The translations under genes and the position numbers were made by a program. A stretch of DNA of 64,000 nt from Acinetobacter courvalinii (GTDB lineage Bacteria; Pseudomonadota; Gammaproteobacteria; Pseudomonadales; Moraxellaceae): NCBI RefSeq assembly GCF_014635545.1, contig NZ_BMDA01000001.1:264739-328738 (forward strand), in the 5' to 3' direction. Of this stretch, positions 37,564-47,071 are shown piece by piece. The notes under the pieces are model-generated. The model worked only from the letters and a program-made list of their open reading frames with translations. It did no database searches and was not told the DNA's origin. Position 1 is the first letter of the stretch, and each line of letters opens with the position of its first letter.

Positions 37564-39177
37564 ATGTCTCATCAATCAGATCTTATTAGCCAAGATATCT
37601 TGGGTTATTTAAAACAACATGAACAAAAAGACTTATTGCGTTTTTTGACTTGCGGTAACGTCGATGATGGTAAAAGTACCTTAATTGGTCGTTTACTTTA
37701 CGATTCAAAACTGATTTATGAAGATCAGTTGCAAGCTGTAACACGTGATAGTAAGAAAGTCGGAACGACAGGTGATGCACCTGACCTTGCTTTGCTGGTC
37801 GATGGTCTACAGGCCGAGCGCGAGCAGGGCATTACCATTGATGTCGCTTACCGCTATTTCTCGACTGAAAAGCGTAAGTTCATCATTGCCGATACGCCTG
37901 GACATGAACAATACACCCGTAACATGGCGACGGGCGCTTCCACTGCCGATCTTGCCATTATCCTGATTGATGCGCGTTATGGTGTACAAACCCAAACCCG
38001 CCGTCATTCATTTATTGCAAGCTTGCTCGGGATTAAAAATATCGTTGTTGCGATCAATAAAATGGATCTGGTTGAATTCTCGGAAGCGCGTTTCAACGAA
38101 ATTCAGGTTGAATATGATGCTTTTGTCAGCCAACTCGGTGATCGTCGCCCTGAAAATATTCTGTTCGTGCCAATCTCGGCATTGAATGGCGATAACGTAG
38201 TGAATCCATCTGCAAGTACGCCATGGTACAAGGGTCAAACCTTGATGAGCATTCTTGAGTCTGTGGAAATCAAGCGTGAATCAAATAAACATGAATTCCG
38301 TTTCCCGGTTCAGTATGTAAACCGTCCAAACCTCGATTTCCGCGGTTTTGCCGGAACGGTTGCATTGGGTGCAATCAGTGTGGGGGATGAGATTGTTGCA
38401 TTGCCATCAGGCAAGAGATCAACGGTAAAAGAAATTGTTACCTTTGATGGCAATCTTGAGCAGGCCGTTGCAGGCCAGGCCGTGACTTTAACCTTAAATG
38501 ATGAAATTGATATTTCTCGTGGTAACGTTTTAGTCCGTGCGGGCGAGCAGCCTTTGATTTCACGTAGTGTACGTGCATCCGTGGTCTGGATGAATGAACA
38601 TCCGTTGGTGAAAGGCAAGCTGTACAACGTCAAAATTGGTACACAGACGGTTCCTGCCAAAGTCACTGCGATTAACTTCCGTGTCAATGTCAATACATTG
38701 GAACATACGCAAGTTGAAGAGCTTGAGTTGAATGCCATTGCAGATGTTGTGGTTGAGTTTGATGCGCCAGTCGTGTTTGATCAATACCAAGATAGCCGTT
38801 ATACCGGTTCATTTATCTTTATTGACCGTTTAAGCAATGTCACGGTTGGTGCAGGTATGGTTGAAGCGGCAGTTGAATGGACTGCAGATAGTAATCCTGT
38901 GACTGCGGAAGATCGTGCGGCGCGTTTAGGTCAAAAGCCTGCGGTGATTGGTGTGTCTGCATCGTTGATTGAGAAAGCTCAAGCTTTAGAGAGTCTATTG
39001 ATTCAGCAAGGTGTGGTTGCGATTGCAAAAGCCAATTTAACGGCTGAGCAAATTGCATTATTACGTGAAACAGGTGTGGTGATTGTTACCACAACTGTTG
39101 AAGGTACGGATACAGAAATCACGGCTGAAACGGTTGAAGAAGCAGCTGAGAAAGTTGTGGAGTTGGTTCGTCTTTAA
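37564..39177 (+). CDS. cysN: Sulfate adenylyltransferase subunit 1 (GTPase) with a vestigial APS-kinase-like tail
   Basis: CysN is the GTPase that powers CysD. The 537-residue product has G1 [19 protein letters not shown] (about 31-49), G3 [12 protein letters not shown] and G4 NKMD, then the two EF-Tu-like barrels ending near [19 protein letters not shown]. coli CysN ends about there (475 residues). About 90 further residues follow, beginning [20 protein letters not shown] and LESLLIQQG. These resemble the start of a fused CysC APS kinase (RAxxxGQKPxVxW) but lack the GLSGxGKST Walker A loop. A terminator ends the operon and no cysC follows. Confidence 0.93.
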   Translation: MSHQSDLISQDILGYLKQHEQKDLLRFLTCGNVDDGKSTLIGRLLYDSKLIYEDQLQAVTRDSKKVGTTGDAPDLALLVDGLQAEREQGITIDVAYRYFSTEKRKFIIADTPGHEQYTRNMATGASTADLAIILIDARYGVQTQTRRHSFIASLLGIKNIVVAINKMDLVEFSEARFNEIQVEYDAFVSQLGDRRPENILFVPISALNGDNVVNPSASTPWYKGQTLMSILESVEIKRESNKHEFRFPVQYVNRPNLDFRGFAGTVALGAISVGDEIVALPSGKRSTVKEIVTFDGNLEQAVAGQAVTLTLNDEIDISRGNVLVRAGEQPLISRSVRASVVWMNEHPLVKGKLYNVKIGTQTVPAKVTAINFRVNVNTLEHTQVEELELNAIADVVVEFDAPVVFDQYQDSRYTGSFIFIDRLSNVTVGAGMVEAAVEWTADSNPVTAEDRAARLGQKPAVIGVSASLIEKAQALESLLIQQGVVAIAKANLTAEQIALLRETGVVIVTTTVEGTDTEITAETVEEAAEKVVELVRL

Positions 39178-39193
39178 TAGGCAGAACTGATTT

Positions 39194-39221
39194 GAAAAAA
39201 CCCGCGTGAGCGGGTTTTTTT
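39194..39221 (+). terminator. Terminator of cysDN
   Basis: AAAAAACCCGC and GCGGGTTTTTTT pair around a 4-base loop directly after cysN. Confidence 0.9.
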
Positions 39222-39266
39222 GTATTGTGTATACTCTATATTTTTATATAACTACATTTCTAATAG

Positions 39267-39623
39267 ATGAAACTTGAAACCCTTAATAAAAATGCTGAAT
39301 TCTATATCGCTTCACTAGCTCTAGGAGTTTTAGAGGGAATGAAACAGGGTGTTCTTTCTCCTGAAGCTGGAATATGGTCTTTAACAAGGTCGAGCTTTTC
39401 TAATGAATTCTTAAAATCCACAATAATTTCTGACGATCTAAAATATGTAATTGCATGTTTTGATGAGATTGATGCTTTATCTAACTTTGATGGTGGAGAG
39501 GTAAAGCAACAGAAAATGATTGATGAATTGAAAGAGAGATGTCTAAGTTGTTTGCAGAAAGTTGATTATAAAAATATTGATATGAAAATGACATCTTCAA
39601 TAAGTGATGAAGATGATTTATAG
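39267..39623 (+). CDS. Protein of unknown function, 118 residues
   Basis: The product is soluble, acidic and mostly helical (FYIASLALGVLEGMKQGVLS, WSLTRSSFSN, CFDEIDALSNFDGGEV) and ends in the acidic run ISDEDDL. There is no clear ribosome site, and its base use is more AT-rich than in the flanking core genes, suggesting recent acquisition. Small acidic helical proteins like this include immunity-type proteins, but no toxin is adjacent. No family is recognised. Confidence 0.55.
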   Translation: MKLETLNKNAEFYIASLALGVLEGMKQGVLSPEAGIWSLTRSSFSNEFLKSTIISDDLKYVIACFDEIDALSNFDGGEVKQQKMIDELKERCLSCLQKVDYKNIDMKMTSSISDEDDL

Positions 39624-39631
39624 GTTAAGTC

Positions 39632-39670
39632 TGATTGTTCCACTTATCGAAAAGGCGGAACAATCAAAAA
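39632..39670. terminator. Hairpin between the 118-residue gene and the DUF2239 gene
   Basis: TGATTGTTCC (39632-39641) and GGAACAATCA (39657-39666) are perfect 10-base arms followed by an A-run on the plus strand. It lies between convergent genes. Confidence 0.6.
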
Positions 39671-39671
39671 A

Positions 39672-40220
39672 TTAAAAAATATTTTGGGTTTTTTGAATTA
39701 AATATTCTTTTAGATCTTTAGGATAATCCTGAATCATTTTCAAAAAGACTACCCGATCACCTTGATATAACGCGCGAGTTGCTTCTTCGTAGTTGGGCAT
39801 ATTGCCTAACATTGCCGACATAACGCGATCAGTGGCTTGTTTAGCCAGCATGATATTACTTTCAGAGGCTGGATCATTTAGCTCCTTATCAATCAGTTTG
39901 CGAATCACTGCAGATGCACTGGCACTCTGTTGATCTAACCAGTCCCAGTGTTTCTTCTGTAAGGTAATTTCACGAGAGATCACACCGAGTTTTGGACGAC
40001 CAACTTTCTTTTCCGGTTCAGGTTCGCTGTAGCGCTGCTGAATCTGTTGCTCAGCACCTGAAAGGTCAAGGTCGATCTGTCGACCTGTTTGATCATTAAA
40101 AATCAGGATCGTCTCGGCAGTTTCACCAAGTTGTTTGAGCTTTAATGCAATGTCAGCAAGTTGCGCTTGGGCAATCAGCGTATAGCCTGAAAAAGCAGTA
40201 TAGGTCGGTTGAGTATTCAT
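39672..40220 (-). CDS. DUF2239-family protein
   Basis: The 182-residue product starts with FSGYTLIAQAQLADIALKL, then ILIFNDQTGRQIDLDLSG, a linker EPEPEKKVGRPKLGVISREI resembling DNA-binding hooks, and a helix-rich C-terminus WLDQQSASASAVIRKLIDKE typical of ribbon-helix-helix-like regions. The family is widely conserved in proteobacteria without known function; the GRPKLGV and RKLIDKE parts suggest a transcription-linked role, which is an inference. The ATG at 40220 is preferred over an in-frame GTG at 40229. Confidence 0.72.
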   Translation of the reverse strand: MNTQPTYTAFSGYTLIAQAQLADIALKLKQLGETAETILIFNDQTGRQIDLDLSGAEQQIQQRYSEPEPEKKVGRPKLGVISREITLQKKHWDWLDQQSASASAVIRKLIDKELNDPASESNIMLAKQATDRVMSAMLGNMPNYEEATRALYQGDRVVFLKMIQDYPKDLKEYLIQKTQNIF

Positions 40221-40445
40221 TTTATTCACATAGTTTTATACGGGTAAAATAATATTACCAGGGTAAAAATAAATTAGCAAATATATTGATCCATTTTCTA
40301 AAAAGGGATTTAAGCCAGTTAGGCTAAATTCTGGAAAACCGATCTAAAAAAATAATGCAGATAGAATGCCAATTTTCATTTTTATTCTGCGTTGATCGCG
40401 CTTTTATGAGACAATGTTTTTTTATTTTTGTGTATTAGGACTCCC

Positions 40446-40961
40446 ATGATTGAGCAATCTCCTGAATCTTTAAGCGATATCGAAATTTTAGACATTTTAC
40501 AGTCTATGAAAAAAGATAAGCTGGATACGGAAGCAAATGAGATGATCCGTAATGGGGGGAAAGCTGGGCGTCAAGAAGCACATAAACAGGCTTTGGTTGC
40601 ACTGAATACCAGCTTTGAGGACAAATTTGTCGAAGCTGTGACTTTGGCATTGGGTCTGAATTCAGGTCAGGCTAAAAAAATTCGTTATAAAAAAGACCGT
40701 ATCCGTATTTTAAAAGCTCGTGGCATTGATTATTTAGCGATTGATGGTGCAGAAACTGCACAGGTATTGGCTCAGGTTGCACAGGCTATTGGTCGTGAAG
40801 ATGCGACAGTAACCCATGACCTGCACAATATTTTTCCATTCTGGAAAGAGGGCTGGCCAATGGTTCAATTTGACAATGCATACAAGATTCTAGCCGAAGA
40901 TATTAGCATCCATTATCAGGCGACATTAGATACCTTATTGGCACAACTAGGTGGAAACTAA
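40446..40961 (+). CDS. Protein of unknown function, 171 residues
   Basis: The start ATG at 40446 follows AGGA by 5 bases. The product is soluble and helical, starts with SLSDIEILDILQSMKKDKL, and has a basic middle (NSGQAKKIRYKKDRIRILKA) before a Gly/Asp-rich end. The C-terminal half carries AIGREDATVTHDLHNIFPFW. No family is recognised. The next gene, an L7/L12-like protein, starts 56 bases later on the same strand and may be co-transcribed. Confidence 0.6.
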   Translation: MIEQSPESLSDIEILDILQSMKKDKLDTEANEMIRNGGKAGRQEAHKQALVALNTSFEDKFVEAVTLALGLNSGQAKKIRYKKDRIRILKARGIDYLAIDGAETAQVLAQVAQAIGREDATVTHDLHNIFPFWKEGWPMVQFDNAYKILAEDISIHYQATLDTLLAQLGGN

Positions 40962-41017
40962 GCGCGGATAAACGCCAGTTCTACTCATCAATCAAACATA
41001 ACAAGGAATGTTAGTTT

Positions 41018-41281
41018 ATGAGTTCATTACCTCATATTCCACCTGAAGCATTAGATGTGTTACGTGAAGGGCAACTGATTGAGGCCATCAAGATTACTCG
41101 TGAGAAAACTGGGTTGGGGTTAAAGGAATCAAAGGATTTAATTGACCAGTATTTGCAAGCCCATCCACAAGAACAGGCACGTGTGCAGGAACAGGTGGCA
41201 CAGCGTAGCCGTGGTGGTGTAAAGGTTGTGGTCTTTATTGTGGTGTTGTTGACCATTCTGATCTGGTGGATCATGAAATAA
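41018..41281 (+). CDS. Membrane-tethered ribosomal L7/L12-like protein
   Basis: The 87-residue product has a segment matching the L7/L12 C-terminal domain (LIEAIKITREKTGLGLKESK, residues about 20-39), the part of the ribosomal stalk that contacts translation GTPases. It ends in a hydrophobic span (VKVVVFIVVLLTILIWWIM). It is far shorter than L7/L12 and lacks its N-terminal dimer domain. It could dock a ribosome factor to the membrane or be unrelated; the first is an inference. AAGGA precedes the start by about 9 bases. Confidence 0.68.
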   Translation: MSSLPHIPPEALDVLREGQLIEAIKITREKTGLGLKESKDLIDQYLQAHPQEQARVQEQVAQRSRGGVKVVVFIVVLLTILIWWIMK

Positions 41282-41310
41282 AAAAAGCCCGTCAAACGGG
41301 CTTTTTTTTT
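41281..41310. terminator. Terminator between the L7/L12-like gene and the CNNM transporter gene
   Basis: AAAAAAAGCCCGT and ACGGGCTTTTTTTTT pair with a short loop, flanked by A and T runs on both strands. Confidence 0.88.
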
Positions 41311-41319
41311 GACTTTTAC

Positions 41320-42648
41320 TTAGTCTTCAGACTGGATAATCGCATCATTTTCCTGACTCGGTAAAACTTGTGTCACCAATAACTGGTCAATTTTATAATG
41401 GTCAATATCGACCACTTCAAACTTGAAGCCTGCATATTCTACGGCATCTGCAGGACGCGGGATCTTGCGTAGGCGATACATGATAAAGCCGGCAATGGTT
41501 TCATAATTCTCATTTTCAGGAAATTCTTCAATTTCCAGAACATGTTTGACGTCTTCAATCGGTGTGCCCCCATCAATGAGCCAGGAATGATTATCACGCT
41601 TAATGATCTGCTGTTCTTCATCCATTGGCGTTACCCAATCGCCCATGACGGTGATCATGATGTCGCTTAGTGTAATCACCCCGACCACTAGCGCATATTC
41701 ATTAATCACGACCGCAAATTTCTCTTTGGTCGAGCGGAAGCGGTCGAGCAATTCAGACAGGGTCAGGGTATCTGGAATCATTAACACATTACGAATGGTC
41801 GATTCATTCAGTTGTGTGAAAGATTGTTTGTTCAGAATACGCACCAGAATATCTTTGGCGTCGACATAGCCAATCACCTGATCAATATGTTCATTACAGA
41901 CGAGAAACTTTGAATACGGATATTCACCCAGTTTTTGACGAATACTATCTTCAGGTTCTGTCAGGGTAAAAAACACCACATTTTCACGGGTGGTCATACT
42001 TGAAGGAACAGTACGTTCCTCCAGTTCAAATACATTTTCAATAAAATGATGTTCCTGCTTTTGTAGCACCCCAGCTTGTGCGCCTGCGTCCATGACTGCT
42101 GAAATATCATCAAAGGTAATATTGTCGTCACGGATGGTATTGACTTTGAATAAGCGGAATAACAGATTGGCAATTGCATTGATGCCCCAAGCCAGAGGTT
42201 TGCAGATTTTAATAAAAATCTGAATCGGCTCGATGACGCTAATGGCAATTTTTTCTGGCGCAATCATGGCCAAACGTTTTGGCATCAGATCAGCAAACAG
42301 AATGAACAAAGAGGTGACCATGGTAAAGGAGAGGGCAAAACCAATGGTTTCTAGCCAAGGACCTGCATAAAACTTCACAATCAGATCAACAAAGAATGGT
42401 CGGAAGGCAGCTTCACCGAGAATACCGCCGAGGATTGCAACGGCATTTAAACCGATTTGCGAGGCTGCGAAGAAATCAGCGGATTGTTCTTGTAGATCTA
42501 AAACTTTTTGAGCGCGGGTTTCGCCAGATTCGGCCAAAATTTTTAATTTAACTTTTCTAGCGCCAGCGAGAGCAATTTCTGTGAGTGATAAAAAGCCTGC
42601 TGCTGAAATCAGCAGGGCGATAACAATAATATTCTGGAAGAGACTCAC
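41320..42648 (-). CDS. CNNM/CBS-domain transporter, YtfL/CorC type
   Basis: The 442-residue product has a CNNM membrane domain (about 1-190; LLISAAGFLSLTEIALAGAR, SQIGLNAVAILGGILGEAAF), two CBS domains (about 200-330; SRKSxFV-like region and FAVVINEYALVVGVITLSD), and a CorC/HlyC domain (about 340-430; DGGTPIEDVKHVLEIEEFP). Relatives include E. coli YtfL and magnesium or cobalt exporters. The start is GTG at 42648 with AGGTGA upstream. Ion specificity cannot be told. It is convergent with the L7/L12-like gene. Confidence 0.87.
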   Translation of the reverse strand: MSLFQNIIVIALLISAAGFLSLTEIALAGARKVKLKILAESGETRAQKVLDLQEQSADFFAASQIGLNAVAILGGILGEAAFRPFFVDLIVKFYAGPWLETIGFALSFTMVTSLFILFADLMPKRLAMIAPEKIAISVIEPIQIFIKICKPLAWGINAIANLLFRLFKVNTIRDDNITFDDISAVMDAGAQAGVLQKQEHHFIENVFELEERTVPSSMTTRENVVFFTLTEPEDSIRQKLGEYPYSKFLVCNEHIDQVIGYVDAKDILVRILNKQSFTQLNESTIRNVLMIPDTLTLSELLDRFRSTKEKFAVVINEYALVVGVITLSDIMITVMGDWVTPMDEEQQIIKRDNHSWLIDGGTPIEDVKHVLEIEEFPENENYETIAGFIMYRLRKIPRPADAVEYAGFKFEVVDIDHYKIDQLLVTQVLPSQENDAIIQSED

Positions 42649-42792
42649 ACATCACCTGTGTTGCATATTATTATGAATATGTTGTAACACAAAAAAGAAC
42701 AGAGGTAATCAAATCATTACCTCGTAATAACAGTTTTGCTGAGCAAACAAGCATATCCATTCGAAATTAAATATGATTATAGAGCAATATTT

Positions 42793-43782
42793 TTAGTATT
42801 GTGAAAATTGTGAGTTATTTAAGAGAAATTCACGATTCTCTTCTTCAATCATTTGTCGTGCCACAAACAGAATCAGCTGTCTTAACCAGCGGTGGGCAGG
42901 ATGATGATGTAATAACGGACACCATGCCATTTTTAATTCAAACTCAGGAATATAAAATGGAGGATCCTTTATAACCAGCTTTGGATTTTGGGTTTGCAAA
43001 CGCGCCATACGGGTTGGCAGGGTAGCAATCAAATCTACATTTTGCGCTAACAATGCTGGCATTTGATAGTGACGGGTAAACACTGAAATTTTACGACGTT
43101 GACCAATACGCTCCAACGCCTGATCAATCCAGCCGAGTCCCGCCTGTTTATCCGGATTCACACCGAAACCCACCCCCATACCGGTCTTTGATACCCAGAT
43201 ATGCTGTGCATCTAAATAGCTTTTCAGATTTAAGTGGGTTACAGCAGGGTGTTTGTCATTTAAAATACAGCTAAAGCTATCACGCCAAACCAGAACCTGA
43301 TGGAAGCTTTGTGGAATTTCATTGAAGCGGTTAATGGCAAGATCTACTTTACCTTGCTCCATGTCCCGATAAGACACATCACTCGGCGTCAAGAAATCCA
43401 GTACCACATTGGGTGCTTCTGAACGCAATGCCTTGACCAGGCGAGGCACTAAGGTTGCTTCGGCATAATCCGAGGTCATGATACGGAACACGCGCGTACT
43501 GGTATAAGGACGGAATTCGGTACGTGGCTCCAGAATCATGGAAAGATCTGAGAGCGCATCGCGAATACGCGGTTGTAATTCTAATGCACGCTCAGTCGGC
43601 GTCATGCCTTCAGAAGAGCGAATCAGGAGGGGGTCATTAAACAGATTACGTAAACGACGTAAAATATTACTCATCGCAGGCTGGGTAACACCGAGTTGCT
43701 CTGCGGCGCGTGTGACATTTTTTTCACGAAGAAGTACGTCAAGATAAATTAATAAATTAAGATCGACCCGCTCCAGATTCAT
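42793..43782 (-). CDS. LysR-type regulator beside aceA
   Basis: The 329-residue product has a LysR helix-turn-helix (NVTRAAEQLGVTQPAMSNIL, about 22-41) and a periplasmic-binding-protein-like effector domain; it is of the NodD/NahR subgroup by its start MNLERVDLNLLIYLDVLLRE. It lies divergently from aceA across 529 bases. Regulators of this family usually control a divergent neighbour, so control of isocitrate lyase is plausible but unproven. Confidence 0.85.
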   Translation of the reverse strand: MNLERVDLNLLIYLDVLLREKNVTRAAEQLGVTQPAMSNILRRLRNLFNDPLLIRSSEGMTPTERALELQPRIRDALSDLSMILEPRTEFRPYTSTRVFRIMTSDYAEATLVPRLVKALRSEAPNVVLDFLTPSDVSYRDMEQGKVDLAINRFNEIPQSFHQVLVWRDSFSCILNDKHPAVTHLNLKSYLDAQHIWVSKTGMGVGFGVNPDKQAGLGWIDQALERIGQRRKISVFTRHYQMPALLAQNVDLIATLPTRMARLQTQNPKLVIKDPPFYIPEFELKMAWCPLLHHHPAHRWLRQLILFVARQMIEEENREFLLNNSQFSQY

Positions 43783-44311
43783 AAAAAAAATACCGAAAAT
43801 AAAATCCTTAAATTGTGTTGAATTATGACATATCTAAAGCCTTTTGTGTAACTTAATCCTACATAAAAGCAACAGCGCCAAAGCATATAAAGCCGCTTGA
43901 AATATCGGGTGCACTTATTGATCGGGTCATGCTCAACTTTGATACAATTGTTGTTTGTAACACCAGTAAAATGCGCTAAAAAATTAAATATTTTTATGAT
44001 TTGAACACTTGTTTTACCGTATTTTTTGAACTGACCAGTCTAGAAAAATAGCCTGAAAAAGGGTTTTTACGCATTTTAGTGTATTTTAAAAATTAATTAA
44101 AAACAATTGCTTACGTTGTATTTTTAAAGTTTTTGATAAAAGCCTATACATACATTTTCTAAGAAAATACCGAAGATTAAGCTAGAATATTGGCTAAATC
44201 TCTTGCCAAAGACTAAGCTTTGAGACATGTTGATGAGGTGCTTGAAATCTAGACTAAATACAATCAGGATTTTTAGCCCCCGTTCGATGCCAATCCTCAA
44301 AGGAATAGATC
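43783..44311. other. Gene-free divergent region before aceA
   Basis: This 529-base AT-rich spacer lies between a divergent LysR gene and aceA. Long A/T runs and several TTGAT and TTTTTA stretches are present, but I find no clean palindrome or gene. It is unusually long for a simple promoter and may hold LysR sites. Confidence 0.45.
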
Positions 44312-45916
44312 ATGACTACATATCAAACAGCGATTGATGCAATCCGCGAATTAAAAGCAAAATTTGGCAACACTTGGGCAGATATTAGTCCTGAAGATGC
44401 TGCTCGCATGCAACTACAAAACCGTTTCAAAACTGGTTTAGACATTGCGAAATACACAGCTGCGATTATGCGTCGTGATATGGCTGCTTATGATGCCGAT
44501 TCTAGCAAATATACTCAATCATTAGGTTGCTGGCATGGTTTCATCGCTCAACAAAAAATGATCGCGAACAAAAAATACTTCGGTACAACTGAACGTCGCT
44601 ATATCTACCTTTCTGGTTGGATGGTTGCTGCACTTCGTTCAGAATTTGGTCCACTTCCTGACCAATCAATGCATGAAAAAACTTCTGTTCCTGCGTTGAT
44701 CGAAGAAATCTACACTTTCTTACGTCAAGCTGACGCAAAAGAATTAAACGATTTATTCCGTGCACTTAAAAAAGCTCAAGAAGCGGGTGATACTGCTAAA
44801 GCAGCTGAAATCACTGCTCAAATCGACAACTTTGAAACTCACGTTGTGCCAATTATTGCGGACATCGATGCTGGTTTCGGTAACGAAGAAGCGACTTACT
44901 TACTTGCGAAGAAAATGATCGAAGCGGGTGCATGTGCACTTCAAATCGAAAACCAAGTATCTGATGCAAAACAATGTGGTCACCAAGCTGGTAAAGTAAC
45001 TGTTCCACACGAAGACTTCATCGCTAAAATCCATGCATTACGTTATGCATTCTTAGAAATGGGTCTTGATGATGGTATCATCGTTGCACGTACTGACTCT
45101 GAAGGCGCTGACTTGACTCAAAAAATCCCAGTGGTTAAAGAGCCAGGCGACATCGCTTCTCAATACATCAGCTACTTGGATACAACTGAAATTGACATCG
45201 CTGATGCTCAAGAAGATGAAATCCTGATCAAGCGTGATGGTAAATTACACCGTCCTAAGCGTTTAGCTTCTGGCTTATATCAGTTCCGTCCTGACACTCA
45301 AATTGACCGTGTGGTACTTGACTGTGTATCTAGCCTTCAAAATGGTGCTGACCTTCTTTGGATCGAAACTGCGACTCCAAACGTAGAAGAAATCGCTCAC
45401 ATGGTTAACCGTGTACGTGAAACAGTTCCAAATGCGAAGCTTGTTTATAACAACAGCCCATCATTCAACTGGACTTTAAACTTCCGTCAACAAGCTTACG
45501 ACCGTTGGGTTGCTGAAGGTAAAGACGTTTCTGCTTACGACCGTGCTAAATTAATGAGCGCTGAGTATGACAATACTGAATTAGCTGCTGATGCTGACGC
45601 TAAGATCCGTACTTTCCAAGCAGATGCTTCTCGTGAAGCAGGTGTGTTCCATCACTTGATCACACTTCCGACTTACCACACTGCTGCTCTTTCTACACAT
45701 GAGCTTGCACAAGGTTACTTCGGTACTGAAGGTATGTTGGCTTATGTTGCTGGCGTACAACGTAAAGAAATCCGTGGCGGTATCGCTTGTGTTAAACACC
45801 AAGCAATGGCGGGTTCTGACATCGGTGATGATCACAAAGAAATCTTCTCTGGTGACAATGCGCTTAAAGCACATGATGATGCTAAAAACACAATGAACCA
45901 ATTCGCTGCTCACTAA
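44312..45916 (+). CDS. aceA: Isocitrate lyase
   Basis: AceA splits isocitrate to succinate and glyoxylate and lets the cell grow on acetate or fatty acids. The 534-residue product has the catalytic loop SDAKQCGHQAGKVTVPHEDF with KQCGH, the form found in Pseudomonas, in place of the E. coli KKCGH. It is about 100 residues longer than E. coli AceA. Supporting motifs are ADIDAGFGNEEATY, ARTDSEGADL and NNSPSFNW. The start has AAGGA upstream. Base use is strongly biased, indicating high expression. Malate synthase is not nearby. Confidence 0.96.
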   Translation: MTTYQTAIDAIRELKAKFGNTWADISPEDAARMQLQNRFKTGLDIAKYTAAIMRRDMAAYDADSSKYTQSLGCWHGFIAQQKMIANKKYFGTTERRYIYLSGWMVAALRSEFGPLPDQSMHEKTSVPALIEEIYTFLRQADAKELNDLFRALKKAQEAGDTAKAAEITAQIDNFETHVVPIIADIDAGFGNEEATYLLAKKMIEAGACALQIENQVSDAKQCGHQAGKVTVPHEDFIAKIHALRYAFLEMGLDDGIIVARTDSEGADLTQKIPVVKEPGDIASQYISYLDTTEIDIADAQEDEILIKRDGKLHRPKRLASGLYQFRPDTQIDRVVLDCVSSLQNGADLLWIETATPNVEEIAHMVNRVRETVPNAKLVYNNSPSFNWTLNFRQQAYDRWVAEGKDVSAYDRAKLMSAEYDNTELAADADAKIRTFQADASREAGVFHHLITLPTYHTAALSTHELAQGYFGTEGMLAYVAGVQRKEIRGGIACVKHQAMAGSDIGDDHKEIFSGDNALKAHDDAKNTMNQFAAH

Positions 45917-45933
45917 GCACTGAACTGATTCAA

Positions 45934-45962
45934 TAAAAAACCCTGCGAAAGCAGGGTTTTTT
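45934..45962 (+). terminator. Terminator of aceA
   Basis: AAAAAACCCTGC and GCAGGGTTTTTT pair around a 4-base GAAA loop. Confidence 0.9.
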
Positions 45963-46088
45963 ATTGTTTACATCATTGCTTAAGGCCAGATGAATGTTCG
46001 GCTCTCTAAAAAATAGATTGTTCTATTTTTAATTATATTGAGTAGGATCTATTTAACCATTTCTATTATTTGCATGGTTGATTAACCT

Positions 46089-46145
46089 CTGTTCAGCAGA
46101 CTCAAGTCTCAGATAGAACTCTTTGAAATCAACTGTTCAGCAGAC
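46089..46145. repeat. Direct repeat of 13 bases between aceA and sodB
   Basis: CTGTTCAGCAGAC occurs at 46089-46101 and again at 46133-46145, exactly identical, 44 bases apart. It lies between two convergent genes, outside any coding region. Function unknown. Confidence 0.65.
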
Positions 46146-46167
46146 CGATCATTCAATCAACAGATAT

Positions 46168-46202
46168 AAAAAAAACTGCCCTATAAGGGCAGTTTTTTTT
46201 AT
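46168..46202 (-). terminator. Terminator of sodB
   Basis: AAAAAAAACTGCCCT and AGGGCAGTTTTTTTT pair with a short loop on the minus strand just after the sodB stop. Confidence 0.9.
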
Positions 46203-46217
46203 TGCAGAAATAATAAA

Positions 46218-46844
46218 TTATTTCTCAACACCTGCTGGTTGACCTGCAAGTTTTGCATTTGCATAGTCCCAGTTAACCAGGCTTTCTAAGAAAGTCGCGA
46301 TGTATTTTGGACGTAAGTTACGGAAGTCGATATAGTAAGCGTGTTCCCAAACGTCGATTGTTAATACAGCGATTTGACCGTGCGCAAGCGGCGTGTCTGC
46401 ATTTGAAGTTTTAGTAATTGATAATTTACCGTTTACTTCGTCAGCAACTAACCAAGCCCAACCTGAACCGAATTGAGTTGTTGCAGCAGCAGTGAATTCT
46501 TCTGCAAATTTTTCGTAGCTACCAAATGCTTCGTCAATTTTCGCTGCAATCGCGCCTGTAGGTTTACCACCACCGTTTGGCTTCATGCTGTTCCAGTAGA
46601 ATGTGTGGTTCCATACTTGAGCAGCATTGTTGAAGATACCAGCTTTAGATGCATCACCAGCAGAAGCCTTGATGATTTCTTCTAAAGTTTTACCTTCAAG
46701 ATCAGTACCTTTGATTAAGTTGTTTAAGTTAACAACATAAGTATTGTGGTGTTTGTCGTGATGGTATTCTAAAGTTTCGCGAGTGATATGTGGCGCTAGA
46801 TCATCATAGCCATATGGAAGTGCAGGTAAAGTAATGGTTGTCAT
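46218..46844 (-). CDS. sodB: Superoxide dismutase, iron type
   Basis: Removes superoxide in the cytoplasm. The 208-residue product has the metal ligands expected of Fe/Mn SODs: His28 in LEYHHDKHH, His in VWNHTFYW, and Asp/His in DVWEHAYY. The AAQVWNHTFYW pattern, with its glutamine, marks the iron subtype. Codon use is that of a highly expressed gene. The manganese type lies 227 bases upstream on the same strand. Confidence 0.93.
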   Translation of the reverse strand: MTTITLPALPYGYDDLAPHITRETLEYHHDKHHNTYVVNLNNLIKGTDLEGKTLEEIIKASAGDASKAGIFNNAAQVWNHTFYWNSMKPNGGGKPTGAIAAKIDEAFGSYEKFAEEFTAAATTQFGSGWAWLVADEVNGKLSITKTSNADTPLAHGQIAVLTIDVWEHAYYIDFRNLRPKYIATFLESLVNWDYANAKLAGQPAGVEK

Positions 46845-47071
46845 GTTTCATTCCTTGCAAATTTGCTGGGTTTTACATTAAGTGTTTTTATTGTAAATGA
46901 TTCTGCATGCAATAGGGCAGTCTTTTAATACACAAAATATGCAAAAAATTTCCATCTGAGACATATACCATACACAAGATAGAATTAGAGCCAATGATTA
47001 TTTTAGATTATCTTTGAGCTGGCTCTAATCTACGTTGTTCAAGCAGAAGTTTTTAACTTTATTATTTAAAA

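Noticed and set aside
41032-41295. 87-codon minus-strand frame opposite the L7/L12-like gene
   Set aside because: It mirrors the plus-strand gene and lacks coding character; the plus-strand frame has the ribosome site and domain.
46168-46202. The sodB hairpin as a small RNA
   Set aside because: It is a typical terminator with long U-runs and no extended structure.
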